DNA from: Rhodomicrobium sp. R_RK_3
Lineage (GTDB): Bacteria; Pseudomonadota; Alphaproteobacteria; Rhizobiales; Rhodomicrobiaceae
Assembly (NCBI RefSeq): GCF_002198715.1
Contig: NZ_MWLK01000013.1
Location: 62,001 to 126,000 of the forward strand
DNA length: 64,000 nucleotides
Reading direction: 5' to 3'
The notes under the pieces are model-generated. The model did no database searches and was not told the origin of the DNA. It worked only from the letters and a program-made list of their open reading frames with translations. Position 1 is the stretch's first letter. Every line of letters starts with the position of its first letter. Shown here piece after piece: positions 34,116-42,540 of the stretch. The translations under genes were made by a program, and so were the position numbers.

Positions 34116-35795
34116 TTATTTCGTGCGGCGGATCGGGGTCATCAGGAAGGCGGGGACGTGCTCGCCGAGGCCGACGACGGAGGGCTCTTCCTTTTCGCGG
34201 CGGCGGCTGCGTTCGCGGTGGGGAGGCGCCATGCGGTCGGTGGAGGTGACGACAGTATTCGGCGTCGGCTGCGGCGCGCCATGATTGCCACGGCCACGGC
34301 CATTATGCTCGCGCGGCGCTCTCGGCTCGTTGCGCGGCGCGGCTTCCGCCTGCTGCTCGCGAGGCTCGGCACGCGGCGTGCGTTCGCGCCGCTCACCACG
34401 CGCGGGCGCATCGGCCCGGTCGCGGCGACTGCTGCGCGGCGTCTCGGACCGTTCGGCTTTTTCAGCGCGAGGGGCGGCTTCGGCGCGTTCCGGCTGCTCG
34501 GCGCGCTCCGGCCGTTCGGCGCGGGGGGCGGCCCCATTGCGCTCGCGGCCCGAGCCGCGCGAGGCGCTGCGTTCGCGGCCTGCCCGTTCGGGCTTGTCGC
34601 TCGATGCGCCGCGCCGTGAGCGCCCGCCCCGGCGGCCGCCAAGGCCGCGCGCTTCTTCAAGCGCCTCGGGGGACGGCTCGCCGTCGATCCATTCGATCTT
34701 TTCGCGGCAAAGCTTCTCGATCGCCCGGATCGCGTCCATATCGCTAGGCGTCACCAGGGTCGCGGCGTAGCCTTCCCGGCCCGCGCGTCCGGTGCGGCCG
34801 ATGCGGTGGACGTAATCCTCCGGGGTGATCGGCACGTCGAAATTGAAGATGTGGCTGACATCGGGAATGTCGAGGCCGCGCGCCGCCACGTCGCTGGCTG
34901 CGAGCAAGGCGATGTCGCCGCGCCTGAATGCGTCGAGCGTCGCGGTGCGGTCGCGCTGCTCCATGTCGCCATGCAACCCACCGGCATTATAGCCGTGCTT
35001 CAAGAGCGATTTCAGCAGGATGCCGACATCGCGCTTGCGGTTGCAGAAGATGATCGCGTTCTTGACGCCCGATACGTTGATCAGGTCGCGCAGAACTTCG
35101 CGCTTCACCTTGATGTCGGAGGGAGAGAATTTTAAGCGCTGGATGATGGTGGTGGCGGCGGATGAGACCTGGCCGACTTCGATGCGCTTGGGATTGATCA
35201 GGAATTTGTCGGCGAGCTTTTGAACTTCTTTCGGCATGGTGGCCGAGTAGAACATGGTCTGGCGATTGGTCGGCAGCGTCGAGCAGATCTTTTCGATGTC
35301 GGGGATGAACCCCATGTCGAGCATCCGGTCGCCTTCGTCGATGACCAGGATTTCGACCGCCGAGAGCAGCAGCCTGCCGCGCCCGAAATGATCGAGCAGC
35401 CGCCCCGGCGTCGCGATCAGCACATCGGCGCCGCGATCGAGCTTGCGGTTCTGCTCGTCGAAGGAGACGCCGCCGATCAGCAGCGCCACATTGAGCTTGT
35501 GGTTGACGCCGAGCTGCTCGAAGGCCTGGGCCACCTGGGCGGCCAATTCGCGCGTCGGCTCCAGAATGAGCGAGCGCGGCATGCGTGCCCTGGCGCGGCC
35601 GGTTTCGAGGCGCGTCAGCATGGGCAGCACGAAGGACGCCGTTTTGCCGGTGCCTGTCTGCGCTATGCCGACGATGTCCCGTCCTTCGTTCGCGGCTGGA
35701 ATGGCCTGAAGCTGGATGGGCGTGGGCGTGTTGAAGCCAGCGGCGACGGTGGCGTCCAAAACTTTTTGACTGAGACCGAGATTAGTGAATGTCAT
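34116..35795 (-). CDS. DEAD-box RNA helicase, RhlE-like, with a DEGD motif II
   Basis: The 559-residue ATP-dependent RNA helicase shows motif Q (GFNTPTPIQLQAIP), motif I at 45-52 (AQTGTGKT), Ia PTRELA, Ib TPGR, III SAT, IV IIFCNRKRD, V ARGLDIPDV and VI HRIGRTGRAG. Motif II is DEGD (Asp153-Glu154-Gly155-Asp156) instead of DEAD. The ATP-coordinating Asp and Glu are retained. After about 385 the tail is disordered, with Arg/Glu/Pro/Ala repeats of the PERAE type that would bind RNA or partners. It is likely to act in ribosome assembly or mRNA decay, possibly with RNase E. An 11-bp hairpin lies about 90 bp upstream of the start. Confidence 0.93.
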   Translation of the reverse strand: MTFTNLGLSQKVLDATVAAGFNTPTPIQLQAIPAANEGRDIVGIAQTGTGKTASFVLPMLTRLETGRARARMPRSLILEPTRELAAQVAQAFEQLGVNHKLNVALLIGGVSFDEQNRKLDRGADVLIATPGRLLDHFGRGRLLLSAVEILVIDEGDRMLDMGFIPDIEKICSTLPTNRQTMFYSATMPKEVQKLADKFLINPKRIEVGQVSSAATTIIQRLKFSPSDIKVKREVLRDLINVSGVKNAIIFCNRKRDVGILLKSLLKHGYNAGGLHGDMEQRDRTATLDAFRRGDIALLAASDVAARGLDIPDVSHIFNFDVPITPEDYVHRIGRTGRAGREGYAATLVTPSDMDAIRAIEKLCREKIEWIDGEPSPEALEEARGLGGRRGGRSRRGASSDKPERAGRERSASRGSGRERNGAAPRAERPERAEQPERAEAAPRAEKAERSETPRSSRRDRADAPARGERRERTPRAEPREQQAEAAPRNEPRAPREHNGRGRGNHGAPQPTPNTVVTSTDRMAPPHRERSRRREKEEPSVVGLGEHVPAFLMTPIRRTK

Positions 35796-36103
35796 GTGCG
35801 CTCGTTCGCAGCCATGAAGCTGTCGAACTGTTCAAGGTTAGTGTGAACTTTTATAACAGGCGCGGGCCGCAAGCTCTTGACGAGACATTAGAGAGCGCGT
35901 CTCTAATGTCAAACTCCGACCCTGATTGTGATCGAAATTAAAGCCGCGTTGAGGTTTTTGGACAACGCACACTGCTTGAATGGCAGATATAGGCCACAGC
36001 GCGCCATATGCAAGCATTAAACGCGCCGGCGAGGCGGTCGGGCCACAATCCGCCTGTGGCAAAACTGCAGAATGGCAGCTTTAACGTCGCCGGCGCCGCT
36101 TCG
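35796..36103. other. 308-bp intergenic region upstream of the helicase gene
   Basis: No gene is seen. The stretch 35820-35960 is more AT-rich than its surroundings and probably holds the helicase promoter. It contains the hairpin at 35884-35910, listed separately. Confidence 0.45.
35884..35910 (-). promoter_or_regulatory. Perfect 11-bp hairpin or operator upstream of the helicase gene
   Basis: GACATTAGAGA (35884-35894) and TCTCTAATGTC (35900-35910) are perfect inverted repeats around GCGCG. It lies about 90 bp before the helicase ATG. It could be a 5'-leader hairpin (these helicases are often controlled by cold and by transcript structure) or a dimeric repressor site. There is no T-run on either strand. 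Confidence 0.4.
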
Positions 36104-36583
36104 TCACTTCTTCGGCTCTGCCGGGGCCGGTGCATCTTCGCCGACCGAAGGCATGATTTCATATTTGCCCTTGGCGTCGAACTTCACATGCAACGAGGTG
36201 TCCTGCTCGCTCTCGGCGCCATAGGCGGTGATGATCAGCGTCATCTCGTTTTCGGTCTCGGCATCCATGGCGAGAAAAGCATTGGCGAGCTTCTTGTCGG
36301 CGACTTCCTTGATGAGGACCGTGCGGACGACTTTCGGCGGCACGTCGGTCTTGTCGAGCGCCAGCATCTGCACCAGCACATTGGCCTGGCCGACGGCGCT
36401 CGGCGACACGACGATGGCGCGGTAGACGCCGGAGGCACCACTATCCGACCAGGTGCCCCCGCTCACCACTTCGGAGATTTCGGCGGGAACGACGGATGCC
36501 AGCTTTTCGGGGTCTTCCGCCCTCGCGGCAGAGGGCACGGCGAGCAGGCCAAACAGCAAGGCGCAGCGCAGCATAGACTTCAT
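36104..36583 (-). CDS. Hypothetical secreted protein
   Basis: This 159-residue protein has a clear signal peptide (MKSMLRCALLFGLLAVPSAARA, cleavage expected before EDPEK) and no cysteine in the mature part. The mature protein has alternating beta-like segments (GVYRAIVVSPSAVGQANVLVQMLAL, EMTLIITAYG) and ends in a Pro/Ala/Lys tail. I do not recognise a family. GAGGGGG precedes the ATG at 36583; an upstream in-frame ATG lacks both a ribosome-binding site and a signal peptide context. It is probably periplasmic. Gene neighbours give no hint of role. Confidence 0.8.
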   Translation of the reverse strand: MKSMLRCALLFGLLAVPSAARAEDPEKLASVVPAEISEVVSGGTWSDSGASGVYRAIVVSPSAVGQANVLVQMLALDKTDVPPKVVRTVLIKEVADKKLANAFLAMDAETENEMTLIITAYGAESEQDTSLHVKFDAKGKYEIMPSVGEDAPAPAEPKK

Positions 36584-36672
36584 AGGAACCCCCTCGACGG
36601 CATACAGATCTCGTCCTGCATTAGCCGCCAAGGGATACCGCTGTCAAAGCCGATCTCGACGCACCAGGACGA

Positions 36673-36987
36673 TCAAAAGGCCGACGGGCTGGTCGTGTCG
36701 AAACGCGGATCGCTGAAGACCCGTTCCTTGAAATTGCGCGGGTCGAAATTGGGATAGTTGCCGTAGGGGCCATTCCAGTCGAGGAAGGGCTGATTCTCGA
36801 AGGCATAGCGGTGGCCGCCGGGCCGGAACAGGAAGCCGCGCACCTGCGGCTTGCGGTGGGAGAGCGCGTCATTATCCTTGCCGTGATCGCGCCGCCACCA
36901 GCCTGCATCGGCGGTGCTCGTCAGCACGGTCGTGGCGGAAAACAATGTCAGCGAGGCAACCGCAACCAAGGCCGTCAATGGTTTCAT
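36673..36987 (-). CDS. Small hypothetical secreted protein
   Basis: The 104-residue product starts with a typical signal peptide (MKPLTALVAVASLTLFSATTVLTSTADA). The short mature part is rich in Trp, Arg, Asp, Pro and Phe (GWWRRDHGKDND, FDPRNFKERVFSDPRFD), with no cysteine and little predicted secondary structure. An AAAGGAG ribosome-binding site at ideal spacing strongly supports the start. I do not recognise the family. It lies in the same direction as, and 89 bp upstream of, the other secreted-protein gene. Confidence 0.8.
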   Translation of the reverse strand: MKPLTALVAVASLTLFSATTVLTSTADAGWWRRDHGKDNDALSHRKPQVRGFLFRPGGHRYAFENQPFLDWNGPYGNYPNFDPRNFKERVFSDPRFDTTSPSAF

Positions 36988-37109
36988 GGAAAACTCCTTT
37001 ACAACCGTGCGGAAGCGTCGATCGCGCCGCCGCTACGACAACAACACCTTAGGCAACACCAGGAATTTCTTCGGGTTCCGCAATATGGATCAAACAAATG
37101 TCAGGCGGG

Positions 37110-37391
37110 TTAAATCCCGCCTTCGATATGGTTAAGGGATGTGCCGGGGCGCAAGGGGGCCGGAGAGGCGCGGCGCGACAAGGGCGGCAATTTGATGCCG
37201 CGGAAGCGCTGGCGCAACAGCTCGACCTGGCCGAGCGGGGTGATATAGATCAGCATCGCCATCTGGCGGGCGAGGTCGTAATTGATCAGCTTTTCCCGAT
37301 GGTCCGCCGGGATTTCGAAGGCCTCGCGCGGGCGTTCGAGGATCTTGGCCAGCGAGGCGCGTTCGCTTCGGGAAAGCTGGATTGGCGGCAT
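37110..37391 (-). CDS. Small hypothetical protein
   Basis: A 93-residue soluble protein, MPPIQLSRSERASLAKILERPREAFEI followed by a helix DHREKLINYDLARQMAMLIYITPLGQVELL and a basic Pro-rich tail. It has no signal peptide or cysteine. The pattern suggests a small helical or DNA/RNA-associated protein, but I recognise no family. The ATG at 37391 has GAGG eight bases upstream; the TTG just before it is in frame but less likely. It is divergent from the DUF971 gene with 94 bp between starts. Confidence 0.65.
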   Translation of the reverse strand: MPPIQLSRSERASLAKILERPREAFEIPADHREKLINYDLARQMAMLIYITPLGQVELLRQRFRGIKLPPLSRRASPAPLRPGTSLNHIEGGI

Positions 37392-37485
37392 CAAACGACC
37401 TCGTCGACAAGCGGGCTTTCACCCGTTACGCAACACTTACCGGCAGTCCGTTAAATTAGTGCTGAAGGGCACAAAGAGGCAAGCG

Positions 37486-37854
37486 ATGATGACCCCTATA
37501 AGTGAGGATTGGCCGACCGAAATCCGTCTCAATCCGGCGAAAGACCTTCTGCATATCGCCTTCGAAGACGGCAAGCGATTTGCCTTGCCCGCAGAATTCT
37601 TGCGCGTCTACAGCCCGAGCGCCGAAGTGACGGGGCATGGCGCGGAAGAGCGCAAGATCGTCCCCGGCAAGCGCGATGTGCTGATCGCCCGGATCGAGCC
37701 GGTCGGCAATTATGCCGTGCGCCTCATCTTCAGCGATGGGCATGGCACCGGAATATTTTCCTGGGTCTATCTGCGCGAGGTCGGTGAGGGTCAGGCGAAG
37801 CTGTGGGAGGACTATCTTGCGGCGGTCGCGGAGCGGGGGCTCAGCCGGGATTAG
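37486..37854 (+). CDS. DUF971 domain protein
   Basis: The 122-residue protein matches DUF971 (the gamma-butyrobetaine hydroxylase N-terminal-like fold): WPTEIRLNPAKDLLHIAFEDGKRFALPAEFLRVYSPSAEV, then RIEPVGNYAVRLIFSDGHGTGIFSWVYLRE. In this family such single-domain proteins occur beside Fe-S or cofactor genes and often bind metal through conserved Cys/His. Here no Cys is present, so a zinc site is doubtful. The ATG at 37486 is preceded by GAGG; a second ATG follows directly. Function is unproven. It is convergent with the DUF4910 gene. Confidence 0.85.
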   Translation: MMTPISEDWPTEIRLNPAKDLLHIAFEDGKRFALPAEFLRVYSPSAEVTGHGAEERKIVPGKRDVLIARIEPVGNYAVRLIFSDGHGTGIFSWVYLREVGEGQAKLWEDYLAAVAERGLSRD

Positions 37855-37872
37855 GGCGAAGCGCCCCAAGCC

Positions 37873-39198
37873 TCACAGTTCCAGCCGCTCCAGCGGATCT
37901 TCGCGCAGCGGCGCCAGCAGGCCGTGCTCTTCCAGCAGACGGGCTGTCGCCAGCACCACGGCGAAGGGCAGGCCCGCCCTCTCGGCGATGTCGAGCAGCG
38001 AGTGCTCGCCGTCGGACAGGTTCAGCACCCAGAGCATCGCCATGTTCTTCGCCGCCGCATCCTTGTCGCCGCCGATCGCGCCGTAGAGACCGCGCCGGCC
38101 AAGCTGCGGCTCGCATTTCGGCGACAGGTTCAGATAGCGCCCGTCATGCTCGACGATGTCGATGGCGGCGGTGATCATGGCGAAGGAAGCGGCCAGATGC
38201 TCCGGGCGGATGAAATCGAGATTGTCGGCGGAGGTGTGATACTCGGGGAAGGTGCCGAACTGGCTGCGCTGGAACATACCGACGGGCAGGTTGAAGCCGG
38301 GCGAGCAATATTGCCGCTCGTCATAGCCATAGGGAAAAAAGTCGATGATATCAGGCGCGGGCGCGGCGTGGCGCAGCACATGGCTCATCGCGCGGTCGAT
38401 CATCGCATTGCCGCGCCGGCTCTTCTTATAGGTCGGCCCGCCGCCATCGCCGACACAGGAGACCGTCAGCCCATGCTTGATCCGATGCGCCTGCGCCTCG
38501 TTGCGGGCGAGCCAGGTGATCGCGCCGATGGTGCCGGGCGCGAACAGGAAGCGGTAGCTGAGCCGCGTCTTGCGTCCCGCCAGGTGCTTCGCCAGCAACG
38601 CGAGCAGCGCAAGACCGGAGCAATTATCGTTGGCGAGCGAAGGGTGGCAGATATGGGCGGAGAGCAAAAATTCGTCCTCTCTCTCGCCGCGATGCAGATA
38701 TTCGCCGTAGCTCAGATGGCCATCGGTCAGCGCGGCGTCGATGACGGCTTCGTACATCCCGTCCGGCAGCGCCGCGAGCGCATTGTGACTCATGCAGAAG
38801 CCCCAGCGCTCGGCATAATATGACGTGCGGTAGGGAATGAGCTCGGGCTGGTCGGGCAGCGTATGGATATGCGCCTTCAGCTCGGCGAGCGGCATGGTCC
38901 GGCGCACGGGCACACTGTAATTCAGCACATGCAATGAATGCGCCCGGAAATCCACGACACGCTCGCCGGCGGCGTTGGCGATATAGGCGTCACGGATGTT
39001 CCATTCGCGCGGCACGGTCCAGTCGAAGACCGGCGTGCCGGAAGGCACTTCATGCACGGTCAGATCGAGATGGCGGCCGAGAATGCCGAGCGTCCGGCGC
39101 ACGCCGTCGCCGGTGATGCTGCGGCAGATCGGGTAAAGCTCGGCGGCGAGCGCATAGATCTCGCCGCCGATGCCAGCCTGTGAACCGGTGTCCGCCAT
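37873..39198 (-). CDS. DUF4910 aminopeptidase-like protein
   Basis: This 441-residue protein matches the DUF4910 family: an M28-like zinc peptidase fold with an inserted DUF2172-type domain (about 40-110) and a C-terminal winged helix (about 365-435, DIAERAGLPFAVVLATARLLEEHGLL). Metal ligand motifs are SAHICHPSLANDNCSG and FPEYHTSADN. Members often sit in surface-polysaccharide clusters, and the upstream SDR epimerase gene, three bases away on the same strand, fits this. Whether it removes acyl groups from sugars or cleaves peptides is not known. The start follows AAGCTAGG, within the stop region of the SDR gene. Confidence 0.88.
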   Translation of the reverse strand: MADTGSQAGIGGEIYALAAELYPICRSITGDGVRRTLGILGRHLDLTVHEVPSGTPVFDWTVPREWNIRDAYIANAAGERVVDFRAHSLHVLNYSVPVRRTMPLAELKAHIHTLPDQPELIPYRTSYYAERWGFCMSHNALAALPDGMYEAVIDAALTDGHLSYGEYLHRGEREDEFLLSAHICHPSLANDNCSGLALLALLAKHLAGRKTRLSYRFLFAPGTIGAITWLARNEAQAHRIKHGLTVSCVGDGGGPTYKKSRRGNAMIDRAMSHVLRHAAPAPDIIDFFPYGYDERQYCSPGFNLPVGMFQRSQFGTFPEYHTSADNLDFIRPEHLAASFAMITAAIDIVEHDGRYLNLSPKCEPQLGRRGLYGAIGGDKDAAAKNMAMLWVLNLSDGEHSLLDIAERAGLPFAVVLATARLLEEHGLLAPLREDPLERLEL

Positions 39199-39201
39199 CG
39201 C

Positions 39202-40263
39202 CTAGCTTGCAAGCGCCGTCTTGACCTCATCGCGACCGGCAGGGTGGCGCAAATTGGCGTCGATGATGCCGTCCGCCATCAGCGTCCTGATGTGGCTGAT
39301 GCGCTGGTAGCGCGGACCTTCGAATTCCTCCAGCGTCAGGCCGGAGCTGCGGTAGGCCGCATAAAGCTCCTCGGCCCCGCGCCGCGCGTCCCATTGCGGC
39401 TTGAAATCGAGCGTGTCGGCGATCTTGTCGAAGCTCACCCGGTAGGAGCGCTTGTCGGGCCCGGCGTCGCTGGCATATTCGAGCCGGCAGCCCGGCACCA
39501 CTTCGGCGACGATCTCGGCGAGGTCGCGGATGCGGTAATTATGCTCGCTCTGGCCGACATTGAACGCCTGACCGCTGACCTTGTCGGCGGGCGCCTCGAT
39601 GGCGGCGGCGAAGGCGCGGGAAATATCCTCGATATGCACGATCGGCCGCCAGGGCGTGCCGTCCGACTTCAGATAGATCAGCCCCTTGGTGACGGCCCAG
39701 GCGACGAGATTGTTCAAGACGATGTCGAAGCGCATCCGGGGCGAGACGCCGTAGGCGGTCGCCGGGCGCAGGAACACCGGCACGAAATTCTCATCCGCCA
39801 GCGGCGCGATGTCCCGCTCCGACCAGACTTTCGATTGCCCGTAGGCGGTGACCGGATTGAGGTCGCCGGTCTCGTCGATCATGTCGTCGCCGGCCTGGCC
39901 GTAATTGCTGCAGGAGGACGCCATCACGAAGCGCGACACGCCCGCCTCCTTGGCAACCTTGGCCAGATGCACGCTGCCGCGATGATTGATGGCGAAGGTG
40001 ACGTCCGGATTGAGATTGCTGAGCGGATCGTTGGAGAGCGCGGCGAGATGCACGACGGCCTCGACGCCCTTCAGGTCGGCGGGGGTCAGATCGCGAATAT
40101 CCTTGCGCAGGCCCGGCACCGGGGTGATCTTGCCGCCCGCATCATAGGTGCAGCGTTCATAGAGATCGCTGTCGATGCCGCTGACGTCATGGCCGGCCTT
40201 CAGAAGGAAAGGCACCATGACCGTTCCGATATAGCCGAGATGGCCCGTGACAAGAACCTTCAT
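39202..40263 (-). CDS. NAD-dependent epimerase/dehydratase (extended SDR)
   Basis: The 353-residue Rossmann-fold protein has the NAD motif [12 protein letters not shown] (GxxGxxG), acidic NAD-specific IDSDLYER, and catalytic Tyr/Lys in [11 protein letters not shown]. The Thr/Ser partner is likely in MASSCSNYG. Extended SDRs of this type act on nucleotide sugars in surface polysaccharide synthesis. The exact sugar is not clear. GGGAGGTG precedes the start. It is the first gene of a two-gene unit with the DUF4910 protein and divergent from an O-antigen-ligase-like gene, supporting a polysaccharide role. Confidence 0.92.
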   Translation of the reverse strand: MKVLVTGHLGYIGTVMVPFLLKAGHDVSGIDSDLYERCTYDAGGKITPVPGLRKDIRDLTPADLKGVEAVVHLAALSNDPLSNLNPDVTFAINHRGSVHLAKVAKEAGVSRFVMASSCSNYGQAGDDMIDETGDLNPVTAYGQSKVWSERDIAPLADENFVPVFLRPATAYGVSPRMRFDIVLNNLVAWAVTKGLIYLKSDGTPWRPIVHIEDISRAFAAAIEAPADKVSGQAFNVGQSEHNYRIRDLAEIVAEVVPGCRLEYASDAGPDKRSYRVSFDKIADTLDFKPQWDARRGAEELYAAYRSSGLTLEEFEGPRYQRISHIRTLMADGIIDANLRHPAGRDEVKTALAS

Positions 40264-40516
40264 CCGACATCACCTCCCACGTAAGTCGTTACGCCTGCCG
40301 AAGCACCCAACCGGCAATTTAGACGCCCTCGCATAGCAGTATTTTCGCATCTTGGCTGCAAAATCCGGCCAAAACAGCTAACAACGGCGAGAGGGATCGG
40401 GAGTAAACACGCATGCCCGGCCCGGTTTGCGATTTGGTAAGGCCGTTTACGGACACTGCATGCATGATTAATCTATCCTGTCTCCCCTTGGCCGCACACC
40501 GCGAGATCAGCAGCCG

Positions 40517-41821
40517 ATGAGCGATGCCGCCTCCACGGCCGGCTACCCGCCCCTGCCGCCGCCCGCCCCCGCGCGAGCGCGCCGCCGGCGCTGGACCATC
40601 GTCTTGTCGCGCAAGACGGTCACGGATTTTGCCTGCATCATCTTCATTCTCTGGGCCAGCACAGGGCTCAGGCCGCTGCTCCCCGGCTTCTTCGCCAATG
40701 AGCGCTTTCTCTGGATCATCGCCGACGTCATCGTGGTGGCCTGGCTGCTGCTGCTGCCTGGGCAGGTGCTCGCCATCACCCGCAACAACCGGATCCTGAT
40801 CGCCTGGGGCGGCCTAGCCTGCCTGTCGATGATCTGGTCGCTGTCCTCCTCGCAGAGCCTCTATTTCGGCCTGCAATTGATGTTCACCATCTTGATGGGC
40901 TTCCTGCTTTGCGCCTGGACCACGCGCACGCGGCTGATCCAGATCATTTTTCTCGGCCTGCTGCCAACGCAACTGATCTCGTTCCTGGTGCTGTTCGTGA
41001 TGCCGAGCCTGACTGTCGGATTCGCCGGCGGCGGTGCGTTCACGCATAAGAACGTGCTGGGCAGCTATATGCTGCTGCAGCTCATCACCAGCCTTTGCCT
41101 GTTGCTGCAGGGCTGGCGGCCGATGCTGACGGCGAGCGCCTTCCTGGCTGCCTGTGTGCTGATCGTGCTGTCGGGCTCCGCCTCATCGCTCCTGATCGCG
41201 GTGCTTGTGGTCGGCGGCATCGTGCCGCTCGCCATGCTCTACCGTAGCAATGCCAACCTGACCCTGGCGATCCTCGGCGCGGGCATCATCACCGCCGCCG
41301 CTTTCGCCATCGTCCTGCTCACCACCGATTTCAATCCGGTGGAATCCGTGCTCGGCAGCGTCGGCAAGGACGCGACCCTCACCGGCCGCACCGTGCTCTG
41401 GCTGTTCGGCTGGGAGGCCTTCATGGACCGGCCATGGTTCGGCTTCGGCTATCGCGGCTATTGGTCGAGCGAGCAGTCCACCATGCTGCTACTGCGCTAT
41501 GTCATGCAGCAGGATCTGGAGATCTTTCACAATAATTTCGTCGAAGTGGCCGTCGCCTTCGGCATCTGGGGGCCGTTGCTGCTGGTGGCGGGACTGGTCG
41601 TCGGCATCCGCCGCTCGTTCATGGAATTCCTGCGCACGAAATCGATCTCGACGCTTTGGGCGCTGCTGTTCTTCCTGTTCGTCATCACCTACGCCTTCGC
41701 CGAGAACCCGCTCTTTGCCAACCACCAATTGCTGCAAGTGCTGTTCGTGGTGGCGATGGCCGCGCGCGACCCCACGCCCCCGCGGAGCGCCATCGGCGAA
41801 GTTTCGCCCGAGCGGAACTGA
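40517..41821 (+). CDS. O-antigen ligase / polysaccharide polymerase-like membrane protein
   Basis: The 434-residue protein has a Pro/Arg-rich cytoplasmic tail and about ten or more membrane segments. The family signatures are FTHKNVLGSYM, TLTGRTVLWLFGWEAF and the periplasmic EIFHNNFVEVAVAFGIWGPL, as in the Wzy_C/O-antigen ligase family, including ExoQ-type exopolysaccharide polymerases. It would join or polymerise undecaprenol-linked sugar units at the outer face of the inner membrane. No strong ribosome-binding site is visible. The divergent SDR and DUF4910 genes suggest a small polysaccharide locus, but no glycosyltransferase or flippase gene is in the window. Confidence 0.88.
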   Translation: MSDAASTAGYPPLPPPAPARARRRRWTIVLSRKTVTDFACIIFILWASTGLRPLLPGFFANERFLWIIADVIVVAWLLLLPGQVLAITRNNRILIAWGGLACLSMIWSLSSSQSLYFGLQLMFTILMGFLLCAWTTRTRLIQIIFLGLLPTQLISFLVLFVMPSLTVGFAGGGAFTHKNVLGSYMLLQLITSLCLLLQGWRPMLTASAFLAACVLIVLSGSASSLLIAVLVVGGIVPLAMLYRSNANLTLAILGAGIITAAAFAIVLLTTDFNPVESVLGSVGKDATLTGRTVLWLFGWEAFMDRPWFGFGYRGYWSSEQSTMLLLRYVMQQDLEIFHNNFVEVAVAFGIWGPLLLVAGLVVGIRRSFMEFLRTKSISTLWALLFFLFVITYAFAENPLFANHQLLQVLFVVAMAARDPTPPRSAIGEVSPERN

Positions 41822-41849
41822 CGCGGCTCTCGCGGATTACATCAGTCCA

Positions 41850-41886
41850 AGACAATGTTTGGTTCATATTGAATCGAGCATTGTCT
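41850..41886 (+). promoter_or_regulatory. Symmetric two-stem hairpin between ligase and DUF992 genes
   Basis: AGACAATG (41850-41857) pairs with CATTGTCT (41879-41886). Inside, TTCA pairs with TGAA around TAT, and the two internal bulges are equal (five bases each). It lies 28 bp after the ligase stop and about 100 bp before the DUF992 start. It could be a terminator-like structure or an operator; a TTTTT run follows only at 41898. Confidence 0.35.
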
Positions 41887-41988
41887 GTTGGTTAGTCGTT
41901 TTTCGCAGGATTTTCCGCGAATTCGGTTCCCTCCCCTGAGCCGGGGACGGGGTGACCGATGCTGTCTGACACCAATGGAGGGATTCCA

Positions 41989-42480
41989 ATGTCAAATAAG
42001 CTGAAACTTCCGGTGCTTGCTGTCAGTGCTCTGGCGCTCGTGGCTTTCGCCGCGCCGGGGTCCATGGCCAAACCGAGCCGCGACGGCGTGCGCGTCGGCG
42101 TGCTGACCTGCAAGGTCGAGGGCGGCCCGGGCTTCGTCTTCGGCTCCAGCAAGGAGCTGAACTGCCGTTTCGAGGGCTCGGGTGGCCGCTCAGAGCGCTA
42201 TGAGGGCGAGATCAACAAGTTCGGCATCGATGTCGGCGTCACCGGCCCGGCGACCCTGACCTGGGCCGTGGTCGCTCCGACCGAGGACGTCCGCCGCGGC
42301 GCGCTGGAGGGCAATTATGTCGGCGCCTCGGCCGAAGCCTCTGCCGGCGTCGGCGCCGGCGCGAACCTGCTGGTCGGCGGCTCGGACGAAACCATCTCGC
42401 TGCAGCCGCTCAGCGTGTCCGGCGGCACCGGCGTCAATGCGGCGCTGGCCGTGTCCGAACTGGTTCTGCGCGGCTCGTAA
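41989..42480 (+). CDS. DUF992 domain secreted protein
   Basis: The 163-residue protein has a signal peptide (MSNKLKLPVLAVSALALVAFAAPGSMA) followed by the DUF992 pattern. This comprises RVGVLTCKVEGGPGFVFGSSKELNC (two Cys probably disulphide-linked), GRSERYEGEINKFGIDVGVTG, and an Ala/Gly-rich middle (GASAEASAGVGAGANLLVGG) before SLQPLSVSGGTGVNAALAVSELVL. The beta-rich fold and repeats suggest a periplasmic or outer-surface protein. The family is limited mainly to alphaproteobacteria and has no established function. GGAGGGA precedes the ATG at 41989. A strong terminator follows the stop. Confidence 0.9.
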   Translation: MSNKLKLPVLAVSALALVAFAAPGSMAKPSRDGVRVGVLTCKVEGGPGFVFGSSKELNCRFEGSGGRSERYEGEINKFGIDVGVTGPATLTWAVVAPTEDVRRGALEGNYVGASAEASAGVGAGANLLVGGSDETISLQPLSVSGGTGVNAALAVSELVLRGS

Positions 42481-42506
42481 GCCCGCCACGCTCTTGGATG
42501 AGCTTG

Positions 42507-42534
42507 AAAAAGGCGCCTTTCCCGGCGCCTTTTT
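42507..42534. terminator. Bidirectional intrinsic terminator
   Basis: AAAAGGCGCC and GGCGCCTTTT form an uninterrupted stem around TTTCCC, with T6 after it on the plus strand and A-run/T-run symmetry on the minus strand. It lies between the convergent stops of the DUF992 gene and the TPR-methyltransferase gene and can serve both. Confidence 0.9.
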
Positions 42535-42540
42535 TATGCT

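Noticed and set aside
36673-37109. Small-protein genes as part of a secretion or bacteriocin cluster
   Set aside because: Two signal-peptide proteins lie near each other but there is no transporter, modification enzyme or immunity-like gene with them.
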